A DNA stretch of 6,438 nucleotides from an uncultured Eubacteriales bacterium (GTDB lineage Bacteria; Bacillota; Clostridia; Oscillospirales; Oscillospiraceae): contig CABPXX010000082.1 of assembly GCA_902461475.1 (NCBI GenBank), positions 1 through 6,438 on the forward strand, given 5' to 3'. A model generated the notes under the pieces. The model made no database searches, was not told where the DNA came from, and worked only from the letters and a program-made list of their open reading frames with translations. This document shows positions 1 through 6,229 of the stretch, piece by piece; the stretch's first letter is position 1, and each line of letters starts with the position of its first letter. A program made the position numbers and the translations under genes.

Positions 1-704
1 TCCAGGAGCTAGTGGGGGAAGAGGCGGCCTCTTGCCTTGCAAACGCCAACGACAATCTGGGGGTGGAGTACCTGCGGGCGACCCGCCGCCTGGGGTGGAG
101 CCCCAAGATCTATCCCGTCCTCCGGGTGGGGGCGGGCCACGACGGGGGAGACCACCCCCTGTACCCCTCGGCCTCCCATGTGCGGGGAGAAATTCGCACT
201 GGGACAGTGGCCATGGACAACCCCGCCTTCCTCTCTTATAACCAGCGGGGCATGTTGGCCCGGCTGCGCTGCTTGGAGCTGGAGGACTGGAAGCGCATCC
301 CCGACTGCGGCGAGGGATTGGCCCAGCGGCTGTACCGGGCGGTGCGCCAGGGCACCAGCTTGGAGGAAATTTACGATCTGGCCAAAACCAAGCGTTACGC
401 CCACGCCCGCATCCGCCGGGCGGTGCTGTGGGGGGCGCTGGGGCTGCGGGAGCAGGACCGTCCCGCCCAGGTGCCCTATCTGCGGGTGCTGGGGGCCAAT
501 GAGCGGGGGTTGGGTGTGCTGCGCAACCTGGACGGCTCTGTCCCCGTCATCACCAAGCCTACCCACGGGAAAGGCATCCCCCTCATGGAGCTGGAGGCAA
601 GATGTACTGACTTCTATGCCCTGTGCCGGGAGACCGTCACTCCCTGCGGGGCGGAGTGGAGCACCAGTCCGGTGATCTTGCAAAAGAGCGGCAATCATGT
701 ATAA
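1..704 (+). CDS. tmcAL: tRNA(Met) cytidine acetate ligase TmcAL (YlbM family), C-terminal part, 5' end outside window
   Basis: This family uses ATP and acetate to make N4-acetylcytidine at the wobble position of elongator tRNA-Met in the cytosol; older annotations call it a nucleotidyltransferase. The reading frame is open from base 3 to the TAA at 702-704, giving about 234 visible residues. Family members are about 400 residues, so the N-terminal part with the HIGH-like nucleotidyl-transfer motif lies off the left edge. Visible family signatures, in order, are NDNLGVEYLRA, RVGAGHD, SASHVRGEI (the position of the usual SAT/SIR motif), then near the C-terminus YLRVLGANERG, VITKPTHG and ELEARCTDFYAL. 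The GTG at base 12 is internal, not a start, because homologous sequence (QELVGEEA) continues upstream of it. The stop codon overlaps the -10 box of the next gene's probable promoter. Family identity is seen in the motifs; the reaction is known for the family and not shown here. Confidence 0.9.
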   Translation, partial: QELVGEEAASCLANANDNLGVEYLRATRRLGWSPKIYPVLRVGAGHDGGDHPLYPSASHVRGEIRTGTVAMDNPAFLSYNQRGMLARLRCLELEDWKRIPDCGEGLAQRLYRAVRQGTSLEEIYDLAKTKRYAHARIRRAVLWGALGLREQDRPAQVPYLRVLGANERGLGVLRNLDGSVPVITKPTHGKGIPLMELEARCTDFYALCRETVTPCGAEWSTSPVILQKSGNHV

Positions 705-705
705 T
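678..705 (+). promoter_or_regulatory. Probable sigma-A-type promoter for the acyltransferase gene
   Basis: A perfect -10 hexamer TATAAT lies at 700-705, with TTGCAA (4 of 6 matches to TTGACA) at 678-683 and a 16-base spacer. Transcription would begin near 712, about 24 bases before the ATG at 736. The -10 box contains the TAA stop of tmcAL. A start near 712 also rules out the upstream in-frame ATG at 697 for this transcript. Confidence 0.55.
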
Positions 706-721
706 GGGGAGGATGCCAGAG

Positions 722-730
722 AAAGGGGAG
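722..730 (+). promoter_or_regulatory. Ribosome binding site deciding the ATG at 736
   Basis: The purine run AAAGGGGAG ends five bases before the ATG at 736. The other in-frame ATG, at 697, has no comparable site and lies upstream of the inferred transcription start. Confidence 0.6.
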
Positions 731-735
731 AGAAG

Positions 736-1788
736 ATGGACAGCCGAGGAGAGGGGAGAGAACGCTCATTCTTTCTCACATTTATGACGGTGATCTCCTG
801 TGTGGCCGTGGTGATTCTCCATGCCAACGGGGTGTTCTGGAGCTTTTCCTATGAACGGGTGTGGCTCACGGCCAATGTGTTGGAATCTGTGTTCTACTTT
901 GCGGTGCCGGTGTTCTTCATGATCTCCGGGTCCACCCTGTTAGACTACCGGGACCACTACGACACCCGAACCTATGCCATCAAACGGGTGAAAAAGACGG
1001 TCATTCCCTTTCTGGTGTGGAGCCTGATGGCCCTGGTCTTTCAGCTGATTTTGAAGGGCTATACCTTTGAAAGGGTGACGGTGTACACCGTGGTGGACAC
1101 CATCCTCAACTCCCGATACTGGGGAGTATATTGGTTCTTTATGCCCTTGTTTGGGGCCTATCTGGCCATTCCGGTGTTCAGCCTCATCCCCAAGGAGCGG
1201 CGTAAAAGCATCTTCCCCTACATCATCGCCGTGGGCTATCTCTTCAATGAGCTGATTCCCTTTGTCAACCGCCTGTGGGGTAACGTCATTCCCGTCAGCG
1301 GGGAATTGGGCTTTCCCATCAGCCGCGGCTACCTACTCTACCTCTTTGTGGGCTACTACATTTATCACTACCAAGTGCCTCTGTGGCTGAGACGGCTTAC
1401 CTATGTGCTGGGTGCGGCGGGATTGGCAGTGCATATGGTGGGGACTTGGTACTGCTCGTACCAGGCGGGGGAGATTGTCACCCTGTTCAAAGGCTATATG
1501 AATCTACCCTGCTTTTTCTATTCCACCGCCCTGTTCCTCTTTTTCCGCAACGTGAATTACCAGAAGTGGAACCGCCGGGTGACAGCCGCTCTAAACTACC
1601 TCAGCACCGAGACCTTCAACGTCTACCTGATTCACATGTTTGTCATCACCGGCGTGTCCGTGGTCTTCAAGGTCAGCTGGACCAGCTTTGTGAGCCGAAC
1701 GTTGGGGGCGGTGGCGGTGTTTCTGGTGGTCGCCCTCATCTGTAAACAAGTAAAAAAGCTTTCCCTGGTGCGGATCGTGCTCCCGTGA
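736..1788 (+). CDS. Acyltransferase-3 family integral membrane protein (OafA/WecH-like)
   Basis: A 350-residue membrane protein of the acyltransferase 3 family, whose members move acetyl or other acyl groups across the membrane onto cell-surface sugars or lipids. About ten hydrophobic segments are visible, near residues 13-37, 47-67, 88-106, 133-150, 160-178, 197-211, 220-238, 255-271, 289-310 and 322-337. Family marks are the conserved His in TM1 (VVILHANG, H29), VPVFFMISG in TM2, then a basic loop (IKRVKK) and IPFLVWS, a YWFFMPLFGAYL segment, and LSTETFNVYLIH near the C-terminus (H300). The ATG at 736 is preferred over 697 because of its Shine-Dalgarno and the promoter position. No extra soluble SGNH domain is fused. 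The acceptor cannot be told from sequence; the neighbours (tRNA modification, peptidase) give no clue. A 49-base gap without a visible terminator separates it from pepT, so the two may share a transcript. Confidence 0.85.
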   Translation: MDSRGEGRERSFFLTFMTVISCVAVVILHANGVFWSFSYERVWLTANVLESVFYFAVPVFFMISGSTLLDYRDHYDTRTYAIKRVKKTVIPFLVWSLMALVFQLILKGYTFERVTVYTVVDTILNSRYWGVYWFFMPLFGAYLAIPVFSLIPKERRKSIFPYIIAVGYLFNELIPFVNRLWGNVIPVSGELGFPISRGYLLYLFVGYYIYHYQVPLWLRRLTYVLGAAGLAVHMVGTWYCSYQAGEIVTLFKGYMNLPCFFYSTALFLFFRNVNYQKWNRRVTAALNYLSTETFNVYLIHMFVITGVSVVFKVSWTSFVSRTLGAVAVFLVVALICKQVKKLSLVRIVLP

Positions 1789-1837
1789 GCAGCCCGCACA
1801 GGTGAAACCATAAACCAATGAGAAAGGAAGAACTGTC

Positions 1838-3076
1838 ATGCGTGCCTATGAACGCTTTTTGACCTATGCCAAAATCCATACCCAGTCTAGCGAGGACACC
1901 GGGGTCACCCCCTCCACTCCCATCCAGTGGGACCTGGCTCGGGTGCTGGAGCAGGAGCTCCGCGACCTGGGAGTGCAGGACGTGAAACTGGATGAGCAGT
2001 GGTGCATTGTCACCGGCCACATCCCCGCCACTCCCGGCATGGAGCAGGTCCCCGCTCTGGGATTTTTGGCCCACATGGACACCGCTCCCGCCTTCACCGG
2101 GGAGAATGTCAACCCTGTGTTCCATGAAAACTACGACGGCGGAGACGTGGCCCTGCCCCGGGAGGGCCGAGTCATTCGGGCCGAGGAGTTCCCCTTCCTG
2201 GCGGATCTGAAGGGCAAGACCCTCATCACCGCTGACGGCACCACCCTGTTGGGGGCCGACGACAAGGCGGGCATCGCCGAGATCATGACCCTGTGTCAGC
2301 GGCTGGGGGGCCGGGGGGGTGGGCCCCGGCCCTGCTGGGCCAGGGAGGTTGCCCACGGCCCCATCTGCGTGGCCTTTACCCCCGATGAGGAGATTGGAGA
2401 GGGCCCCAACCACTTTGACGTGGCGGGTTTCGGGGCCCAGTACGCCTACACCGTGGACGGCGGCGCCGCTGGCTCCATCGAGTACGAGAACTTCAACGCC
2501 GCCTCCGCCAAGGTGGACATTACCGGCGTGTCCGTCCACCCCGGCTCGGCCAAGGACATCATGGTCAACGCCATTTTGTTGGCCCAGCAGCTCAACGCCC
2601 TGCTCCCCGCCCAGGAGACCCCTGCCCACACCGAGGGGTATGAAGGCTTTTACCACCTGGACCGTTTGGAAGGTACCGCCGCCGTTGTGCGCATGGAGTA
2701 CATCATCCGGGACCATGACCGGGCCAAGTTTGAGCAGCGCAAGGAGACCATGCGCCAGGCTGTGGCCACCATCCAGGCCCAGTATCCCACCGCTCATGGG
2801 GAGCTGACCATGCAGGATAGCTACTACAATATGAAGGAGAAGCTCACCGACTGCATGTTCCTCATTGAAAACGCCAAGAAGGCCGCCCAGGCCGCAGGGG
2901 TTACCCCGGAGGTGGAGCCCATCCGGGGCGGCACCGACGGAGCCCGGCTGTCCTTTATGGGCGGCTATAACTTCCACGGCCCCCTGGAGTGCATCACCGT
3001 GGAGGACATGGACGCCGTGGTGGACATCCTGGTGCACCTGGCAGACATCCACGGGAAAACATTTACAAATTGTTGA
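1838..3076 (+). CDS. pepT: Peptidase T (tripeptide aminopeptidase, M20B metallopeptidase), atypical
   Basis: Cytosolic di-zinc aminopeptidase that removes the N-terminal residue from tripeptides, the last step of peptide use. It has 412 residues (E. coli PepT 408). The ATG has AGGAAG at 1825-1830, seven bases upstream. Visible catalytic parts: HMDTAP (metal ligand H79, D81), GADDKAG (D141), TPDEEIG (general base E184, ligand E185), TVDGG (D207), SVHPGSAKD in the dimerisation domain (H234), RGGTDGARLS, and NFHG (H380). From memory, the E. coli ligands are 78, 140, 174, 196 and 379. The offsets here are +1, +1, +11, +11 and +1, so about ten residues are added between D141 and E185 (the Gly/Pro/Arg-rich stretch near 157-171) and about ten are lost before H380, where FMG runs straight into GYNFHG without the usual LPxPN-type loop. 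All metal ligands remain, so activity is possible but unproven. Confidence 0.9.
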   Translation: MRAYERFLTYAKIHTQSSEDTGVTPSTPIQWDLARVLEQELRDLGVQDVKLDEQWCIVTGHIPATPGMEQVPALGFLAHMDTAPAFTGENVNPVFHENYDGGDVALPREGRVIRAEEFPFLADLKGKTLITADGTTLLGADDKAGIAEIMTLCQRLGGRGGGPRPCWAREVAHGPICVAFTPDEEIGEGPNHFDVAGFGAQYAYTVDGGAAGSIEYENFNAASAKVDITGVSVHPGSAKDIMVNAILLAQQLNALLPAQETPAHTEGYEGFYHLDRLEGTAAVVRMEYIIRDHDRAKFEQRKETMRQAVATIQAQYPTAHGELTMQDSYYNMKEKLTDCMFLIENAKKAAQAAGVTPEVEPIRGGTDGARLSFMGGYNFHGPLECITVEDMDAVVDILVHLADIHGKTFTNC

Positions 3077-3103
3077 TGTAATTTTCATTTTATCCGTTAG
3101 AAT
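3073..3103 (+). promoter_or_regulatory. Possible promoter for the rhomboid-like gene
   Basis: TAGAAT at 3098-3103 (5 of 6 to TATAAT) lies 19 bases after TTGATG at 3073-3078 (4 of 6), inside an AT-rich stretch that stands out from its GC-rich surroundings and overlaps the pepT stop. The spacer is longer than ideal. Transcription would begin near 3110 and leave a leader of about 57 bases. Confidence 0.35.
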
Positions 3104-3115
3104 GGAGAGGTGCAT

Positions 3116-3154
3116 CGGGCGCAGTGGCGCCCGGAGAAAAATCCCCTGCGGGGA
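3116..3154 (+). promoter_or_regulatory. Two tandem hairpins in the leader of the rhomboid-like gene
   Basis: The first hairpin is CGGGCGC (3116-3122) paired with GCGCCCG (3127-3133) around the loop AGTG. The second is TCCCC (3142-3146) paired with GGGGA (3150-3154) around TGC. The 3' arm of the second runs into the Shine-Dalgarno run at 3151-3160, so folding could mask part of it. The first hairpin has no following T-run and does not look like an intrinsic terminator for pepT. I know of no RNA family that this matches. Confidence 0.4.
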
Positions 3155-3160
3155 GGAGGA
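3151..3160 (+). promoter_or_regulatory. Strong ribosome binding site deciding the TTG start at 3167
   Basis: GGGAGGAGGA ends six bases before the TTG at 3167, an ideal distance. The only earlier in-frame start, GTG at 3110, has just a GGAGAG nearby and would place both leader hairpins and this site inside the coding region. Confidence 0.7.
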
Positions 3161-3166
3161 CTTTCG

Positions 3167-4063
3167 TTGATCTATCGAAATCGTGGCTATGGGCCCATTG
3201 ATCGGTTCTGTGCCAAACATCCCAATTTCGGTATCCCCAATCTGATGAAGATCATCGTCTTCGGCCAGATTGCCGTGTACCTGGTGAACATGCTCGTGTA
3301 TGTGATGTTCAAACAGAGCTTTTTAAGCTATTTGCAGTTTGTCCCGGCGTATATTCTCCAGGGCCAAGTGTGGCGTCTGGTGACTTGGGTGGTGGTGCCC
3401 AATGCATCCAGCCCGTTTATGTTGCTGCTGACCTGTTACTTCTATTACTGGATCGCTGTCATGCTGGAGCGAGAGTGGGGCACTGCCCGGTTTACCCTTT
3501 TCTACCTCAGCGGCATGGTGCTGTCTGTGGTCATCGGCATGCTGGTGGGCTTGGCGGGCGTGGCCAAAATTAATCCCATGTATTTGCTCTATCCCATGAA
3601 CCTGAGCTATTATCTGAACCTGTCCATCTTCCTGGTGCTGTCGGTGCTGTACGGAGAGATGCAGGTGCTGCTCTTCTTCGTGGTCCCAGTGAAGATGAAA
3701 TGGATGGCCCTCATCGACGTGGTGTTGGTGATCGTGGATATGGCCGACTTCGTTCAGATGGGCTACTGGATGCTGGCCCTGGTGCCTCTGGCCAGCTTCA
3801 TCAACTTCTTCATCTTCACCTGGCCCTTCTGGCAGGCCAAGCTGGGAATTGTGCGCCACAAGACCGACCCCAAAGTGATCCACTTCAAGCAGGCCCAGAA
3901 ACAGGCCCAGGAGACAAAGGGGTATCACCACAAGTGTGCCGTGTGTGGCATTACCGACGCCGACGACCCGGACATGGAGTTCCGTTACTGCTCCAAGTGC
4001 GACGGCTACTACTGCTACTGCGCCAATCACATCAACAACCACGTGCACATTCACAAAGATTGA
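3167..4063 (+). CDS. Rhomboid-like multi-pass membrane protein with Cys/His-rich C-terminal tail, probably not a protease
   Basis: A 298-residue protein starting at TTG, chosen for its Shine-Dalgarno. About six hydrophobic segments lie near residues 27-48, 84-100, 110-131, 149-175, 180-197 and 201-221. The rhomboid-like features are the GQVWRLVTW segment before TM2 (W69 R70, matching the usual GExWRLxT) and the EREWGTARFTLFYLSG block leading into TM3. The catalytic GxSG serine motif and the matching later His are not recognisable, so I infer a rhomboid-like pseudoprotease, as in derlins or iRhoms. After the last membrane segment comes a charged linker rich in Lys and Gln (KQAQKQAQE), then a likely zinc-binding tail: CAVC (C257, C260), CSKC (C275, C278), CYC (C283, C285), H288, and HVHIH (H292, H294, H296). 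Partner and role are unknown. A promoter of its own is possible. The fold assignment is moderate and the metal-binding tail is quite clear. Confidence 0.7.
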   Translation: MIYRNRGYGPIDRFCAKHPNFGIPNLMKIIVFGQIAVYLVNMLVYVMFKQSFLSYLQFVPAYILQGQVWRLVTWVVVPNASSPFMLLLTCYFYYWIAVMLEREWGTARFTLFYLSGMVLSVVIGMLVGLAGVAKINPMYLLYPMNLSYYLNLSIFLVLSVLYGEMQVLLFFVVPVKMKWMALIDVVLVIVDMADFVQMGYWMLALVPLASFINFFIFTWPFWQAKLGIVRHKTDPKVIHFKQAQKQAQETKGYHHKCAVCGITDADDPDMEFRYCSKCDGYYCYCANHINNHVHIHKD

Positions 4064-4078
4064 TCGTCTTCATGTCCA

Positions 4079-4120
4079 GTGGGCGGACGGCGGAGGAGAG
4101 ACCCTCTGCCGCCCGCCCAC
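4079..4120 (+). terminator. GC-rich hairpin, probable weak or T-poor terminator
   Basis: Arms 4079-4096 and 4103-4120 pair over 18 positions (GTGGGCGGACGGC against GCCGCCCGCCCAC plus GGAGG against CCTCT), with one A-C mismatch and one G-U pair, around a six-base loop. It begins 15 bases after the rhomboid-like stop codon. The downstream sequence TTGTGCTCTGT is only moderately T-rich, so termination may be inefficient. The next promoter's -35 box begins at the base after the stem. Confidence 0.6.
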
Positions 4121-4149
4121 TTGTGCTCTGTGCCAATTTCAGGTATAAT
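4121..4149 (+). promoter_or_regulatory. Probable sigma-A-type promoter for the 5'-nucleotidase gene
   Basis: A perfect TATAAT at 4144-4149 lies 17 bases after TTGTGC (4121-4126), which matches only the first three positions of TTGACA. Transcription would begin near 4156, leaving a leader of about 32 bases before the GTG at 4188. Confidence 0.6.
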
Positions 4150-4173
4150 GAGGAAAATCAAAACGGATGAGTC

Positions 4174-4180
4174 AGGAGGA
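4174..4180 (+). promoter_or_regulatory. Ribosome binding site deciding the GTG start at 4188
   Basis: AGGAGGA ends seven bases before the GTG at 4188. The ATG at 4181 directly abuts the site and is out of frame. The in-frame ATG at 4167 lies upstream of the site and only about 11 bases after the inferred transcription start. Confidence 0.75.
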
Positions 4181-4187
4181 ATGTCCC

Positions 4188-6077
4188 GTGAGACGACTTC
4201 TTTGTCTGGTGATGCTGCTGGCGCTGGCTCTGTCTCTCAGCGTGTCCCAGGTGTGGGCCGCCGACGAGACGGCGGAGGAGATCACCATTTTATATACCCA
4301 CGATATGCACTCCAGCTTCCTGCCCAAAGAGGGGCCGGACGGGCACTCCAGAGGAGGCTATGCCCGACTGAAAACCCTCATTGATGAGCAGAAGGAGGAG
4401 CACCCCAACGCTCTGGTGCTGGACGGAGGCGACTTCTCCATGGGCAGCCTGTTCCAGACGGCCTATTCCACTTCCGCCCTGGAGCTGCGGGCCATGGGCC
4501 AGATGGGGTACGATGTCACCACCTTTGGCAACCATGAGTTGGACTACCGCGCCTCCGGCCTGGCCGATATGCTCTACGCCGCCGTGGACAGCGGGGACCC
4601 TCTGCCCGCCATTGTGGACGCCAACTATCTGCCCCCCCAGGAGGATGAAGAGATCTGGGATGCTCTGTACACCTACGGGGTGCAGGACTACCGAATCCTG
4701 GAGCGGGGCGGCATGCCCTACGTGATCTTCGGTCTCACCGGGGTGGATTCTGACGAGTGCGCGCCCATGTCGGGAATGGAACTCAGTGACCCGGTGGAGA
4801 CGGCCAAGCGTGTGGTGAAAGAGGCCACGGAGAAGTGCCAGAACGCCTATGGGGAGGACCCCGTGGTCATCTGCCTGTCCCACTCGGGCACCGAGAAGGG
4901 GAAGGGGGAGGACTATGAGCTGGCCCAGAAGGTGGACGGCATCGACGTCATCATCTCCGGCCACACCCACACCACCCTGGAGCAGCCCATTGAGGCCAAT
5001 GATACCTACATCGTCTCCGCTGGAGAGAACAGCAAAAATCTAGGTGTGCTCACTCTGACCCGCACCCAGGACGGGGTTGAGCTGAAGGACAGCCGCCTGG
5101 TGCCTGTGGACGAGCGTGTGCCCGAGGACCCGGAGATGGCGGCGTGGATTGAAGCGGCCAAGGAGCAGGTGGAACAGGACTACCTGGCGGACTTTGATCT
5201 GGAGTTTGACCAGGTGTTGGTGGACAATCCCTACCAGTTCGACACCGTGGATGAGGTGTACGACACCCAGCACGAGTCCACCCTGGGCAATCTGCTGGCC
5301 GACGCCTACTACTGGGCGGGGAACCAGGCCAGCCAGGACCCGGTGGACGTGGCCCTCACCGCCTCCGGCGTCATCCGGGATACCTTCCCCAAGGGGCCCA
5401 TCACTGTCTCCCAGGTGTTCAACGTGGCTTCTCTGGGGATTGGAGCCGATGGGGTGCCCGGCTACCCCCTGATTTCGGTGTATCTGACGGGCAAGGATTT
5501 GAAAAATGCCATTGAGGTGGACGCCTCGGTGCCGCCTCTCATGTCGGCGGCCCAGCTGTTCTACTCCGGGGTTGGATACTCCTTTAATACCAACCGGATG
5601 ATTTTCGACAAAGTGGACTACGCTGTGCTCATGCGAGAGGGCGGGGTCACCGAGCCCATTGTGGATGACCAGCTCTACCATGTGGTCACGGGACTGTACA
5701 TCGGGCAGATGCTGGGAGCGGTTGAGAGCTCTACCTTTAACATCCTCACCGTGACCCCTCGGGATGCCCAGGGCAATCCCATTGATATCTCCCAGCTGGA
5801 GGACTACATCATCCACGACGACGAAGGCAACGAGGTCAAGGAGTGGTACGCCATCGCCTCCTACCTGCAATCCATGGGTGGCGAGATGGACCAGAAGTAC
5901 GGACAGACCGACGGGCGCAAGCTGGTGTACTCCAGCTGGAACCCGGTGAGCCTGCTGAAAAATGCGGGGCTGCCCACCTTCGTGGCCATTCTGGCCCTGG
6001 TCATTGTGGTGGTGCTGCTGGTCGTGATGGTGGTGCTGGTGAGAAAATTCATTCTCCGCCGCATGAGAAGAAACTGA
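4188..6077 (+). CDS. Membrane-anchored extracellular 5'-nucleotidase / UshA-family metallophosphoesterase
   Basis: A 629-residue exported phosphoesterase of the UshA/CD73/YfkN group, which removes phosphate from nucleotides, UDP-sugars or cyclic nucleotides outside the cell. The GTG start gives a clean signal peptide: MRRLLCLVML, a hydrophobic core, then cleavage probably after VWA near residue 24. The two-metal core is complete: THDMHS (D39, H41), DGGDFSMGS (D82), GNHELD (N115, H116), CLSHSG (H232) and SGHTHT (H259, H261). The C-terminal substrate domain begins near residue 340 and shows HESTLGNLLADA, then ASGVIR (R397) where relatives have NGGxIR, and an aromatic FYSGVGYSFN stretch like the base-stacking clamp. 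Residues 596-619 form one membrane span followed by a basic tail (RRMRRN), so the protein is anchored by a stop-transfer segment and not by an LPxTG sortase signal. It is monocistronic, between its own promoter and a strong terminator. A role in phosphate or nucleoside salvage is inferred; the substrate is not determined. Confidence 0.9.
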   Translation: MRRLLCLVMLLALALSLSVSQVWAADETAEEITILYTHDMHSSFLPKEGPDGHSRGGYARLKTLIDEQKEEHPNALVLDGGDFSMGSLFQTAYSTSALELRAMGQMGYDVTTFGNHELDYRASGLADMLYAAVDSGDPLPAIVDANYLPPQEDEEIWDALYTYGVQDYRILERGGMPYVIFGLTGVDSDECAPMSGMELSDPVETAKRVVKEATEKCQNAYGEDPVVICLSHSGTEKGKGEDYELAQKVDGIDVIISGHTHTTLEQPIEANDTYIVSAGENSKNLGVLTLTRTQDGVELKDSRLVPVDERVPEDPEMAAWIEAAKEQVEQDYLADFDLEFDQVLVDNPYQFDTVDEVYDTQHESTLGNLLADAYYWAGNQASQDPVDVALTASGVIRDTFPKGPITVSQVFNVASLGIGADGVPGYPLISVYLTGKDLKNAIEVDASVPPLMSAAQLFYSGVGYSFNTNRMIFDKVDYAVLMREGGVTEPIVDDQLYHVVTGLYIGQMLGAVESSTFNILTVTPRDAQGNPIDISQLEDYIIHDDEGNEVKEWYAIASYLQSMGGEMDQKYGQTDGRKLVYSSWNPVSLLKNAGLPTFVAILALVIVVVLLVVMVVLVRKFILRRMRRN

Positions 6078-6106
6078 GACCTCACAGGAAGAAAGATGAA
6101 AAAGAG

Positions 6107-6150
6107 AAGGCCCCGTGCCCAGAGACAACCTCTGAGCACGGGGCCTTTTT
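6107..6150 (+). terminator. Rho-independent terminator of the 5'-nucleotidase gene
   Basis: AAGGCCCCGTGC (6107-6118) pairs perfectly with GCACGGGGCCTT (6136-6147). An inner CAGAG/CTCTG stem (6120-6124, 6130-6134) closes on the loop ACAAC. The run TTTTT at 6146-6150 follows. An A-rich stretch precedes the stem, so weak activity from the other strand is possible, but no converging gene is present. Confidence 0.9.
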
Positions 6151-6161
6151 GGTGAACCCTG

Positions 6162-6212
6162 GGGGTGTGCACCCCATAGGATGGAGTGCCGGATTCCCAC
6201 CAGGGGAGCCGG
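6162..6212 (+). promoter_or_regulatory. Structured leader before feoA (two hairpins)
   Basis: A small stem GGGGT/ACCCC (6162-6166, 6171-6175) is followed by a stronger one, CCGGATTCCC (6189-6198) with GGGGAGCCGG (6203-6212), which has one A-G mismatch, one T-G pair and loop ACCA. The second ends one base before the AAAGGAG ribosome binding site region at 6214-6220. No clear promoter, Fur-type box or T-run is visible here, so the function is unknown. Confidence 0.35.
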
Positions 6213-6229
6213 GAAAGGAGAGAACTTCG

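Noticed and set aside
9..827. 272-codon open frame on the - strand opposite tmcAL
   Set aside because: The sense strand carries clear TmcAL motifs; the antisense product shows no domain.
2301..2351. A pair of compensating frameshifts in pepT hiding a normal sequence
   Set aside because: I read the other two frames through this stretch and neither restores recognisable PepT sequence, so an in-frame insertion is the simpler reading, although a run-length error cannot be excluded.
3116..3133. Intrinsic terminator for pepT
   Set aside because: The stem is followed by GAGAAAAATCCCC, with no T-run.
3111..3160. Guanidine-II (mini-ykkC) riboswitch, because of two tandem hairpins before a ribosome binding site
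   Set aside because: The loops are AGTG and TGC, not the ACGR loops that define that family, and the stems are unequal.
1736..3220. 494-codon open frame on the - strand opposite pepT
   Set aside because: It mirrors pepT, whose catalytic motifs are unmistakable. The product is rich in Gly, His and Val with no domain I recognise, as expected from antisense reading of GC-biased codons.
6177..6182. TAGGAT as a -10 box for feoA
   Set aside because: No acceptable -35 hexamer lies 15 to 20 bases upstream; the nearest candidate, TTGGTG at 6149, would need a 22-base spacer and overlaps the terminator.
5040..6200. 386-codon open frame on the - strand opposite the 5'-nucleotidase
   Set aside because: Shadow of the nucleotidase codons. 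Its start lies beyond the terminator, and its His/Gly-rich product contains low-complexity HHHHDQQHHH copied from the membrane-span codons.
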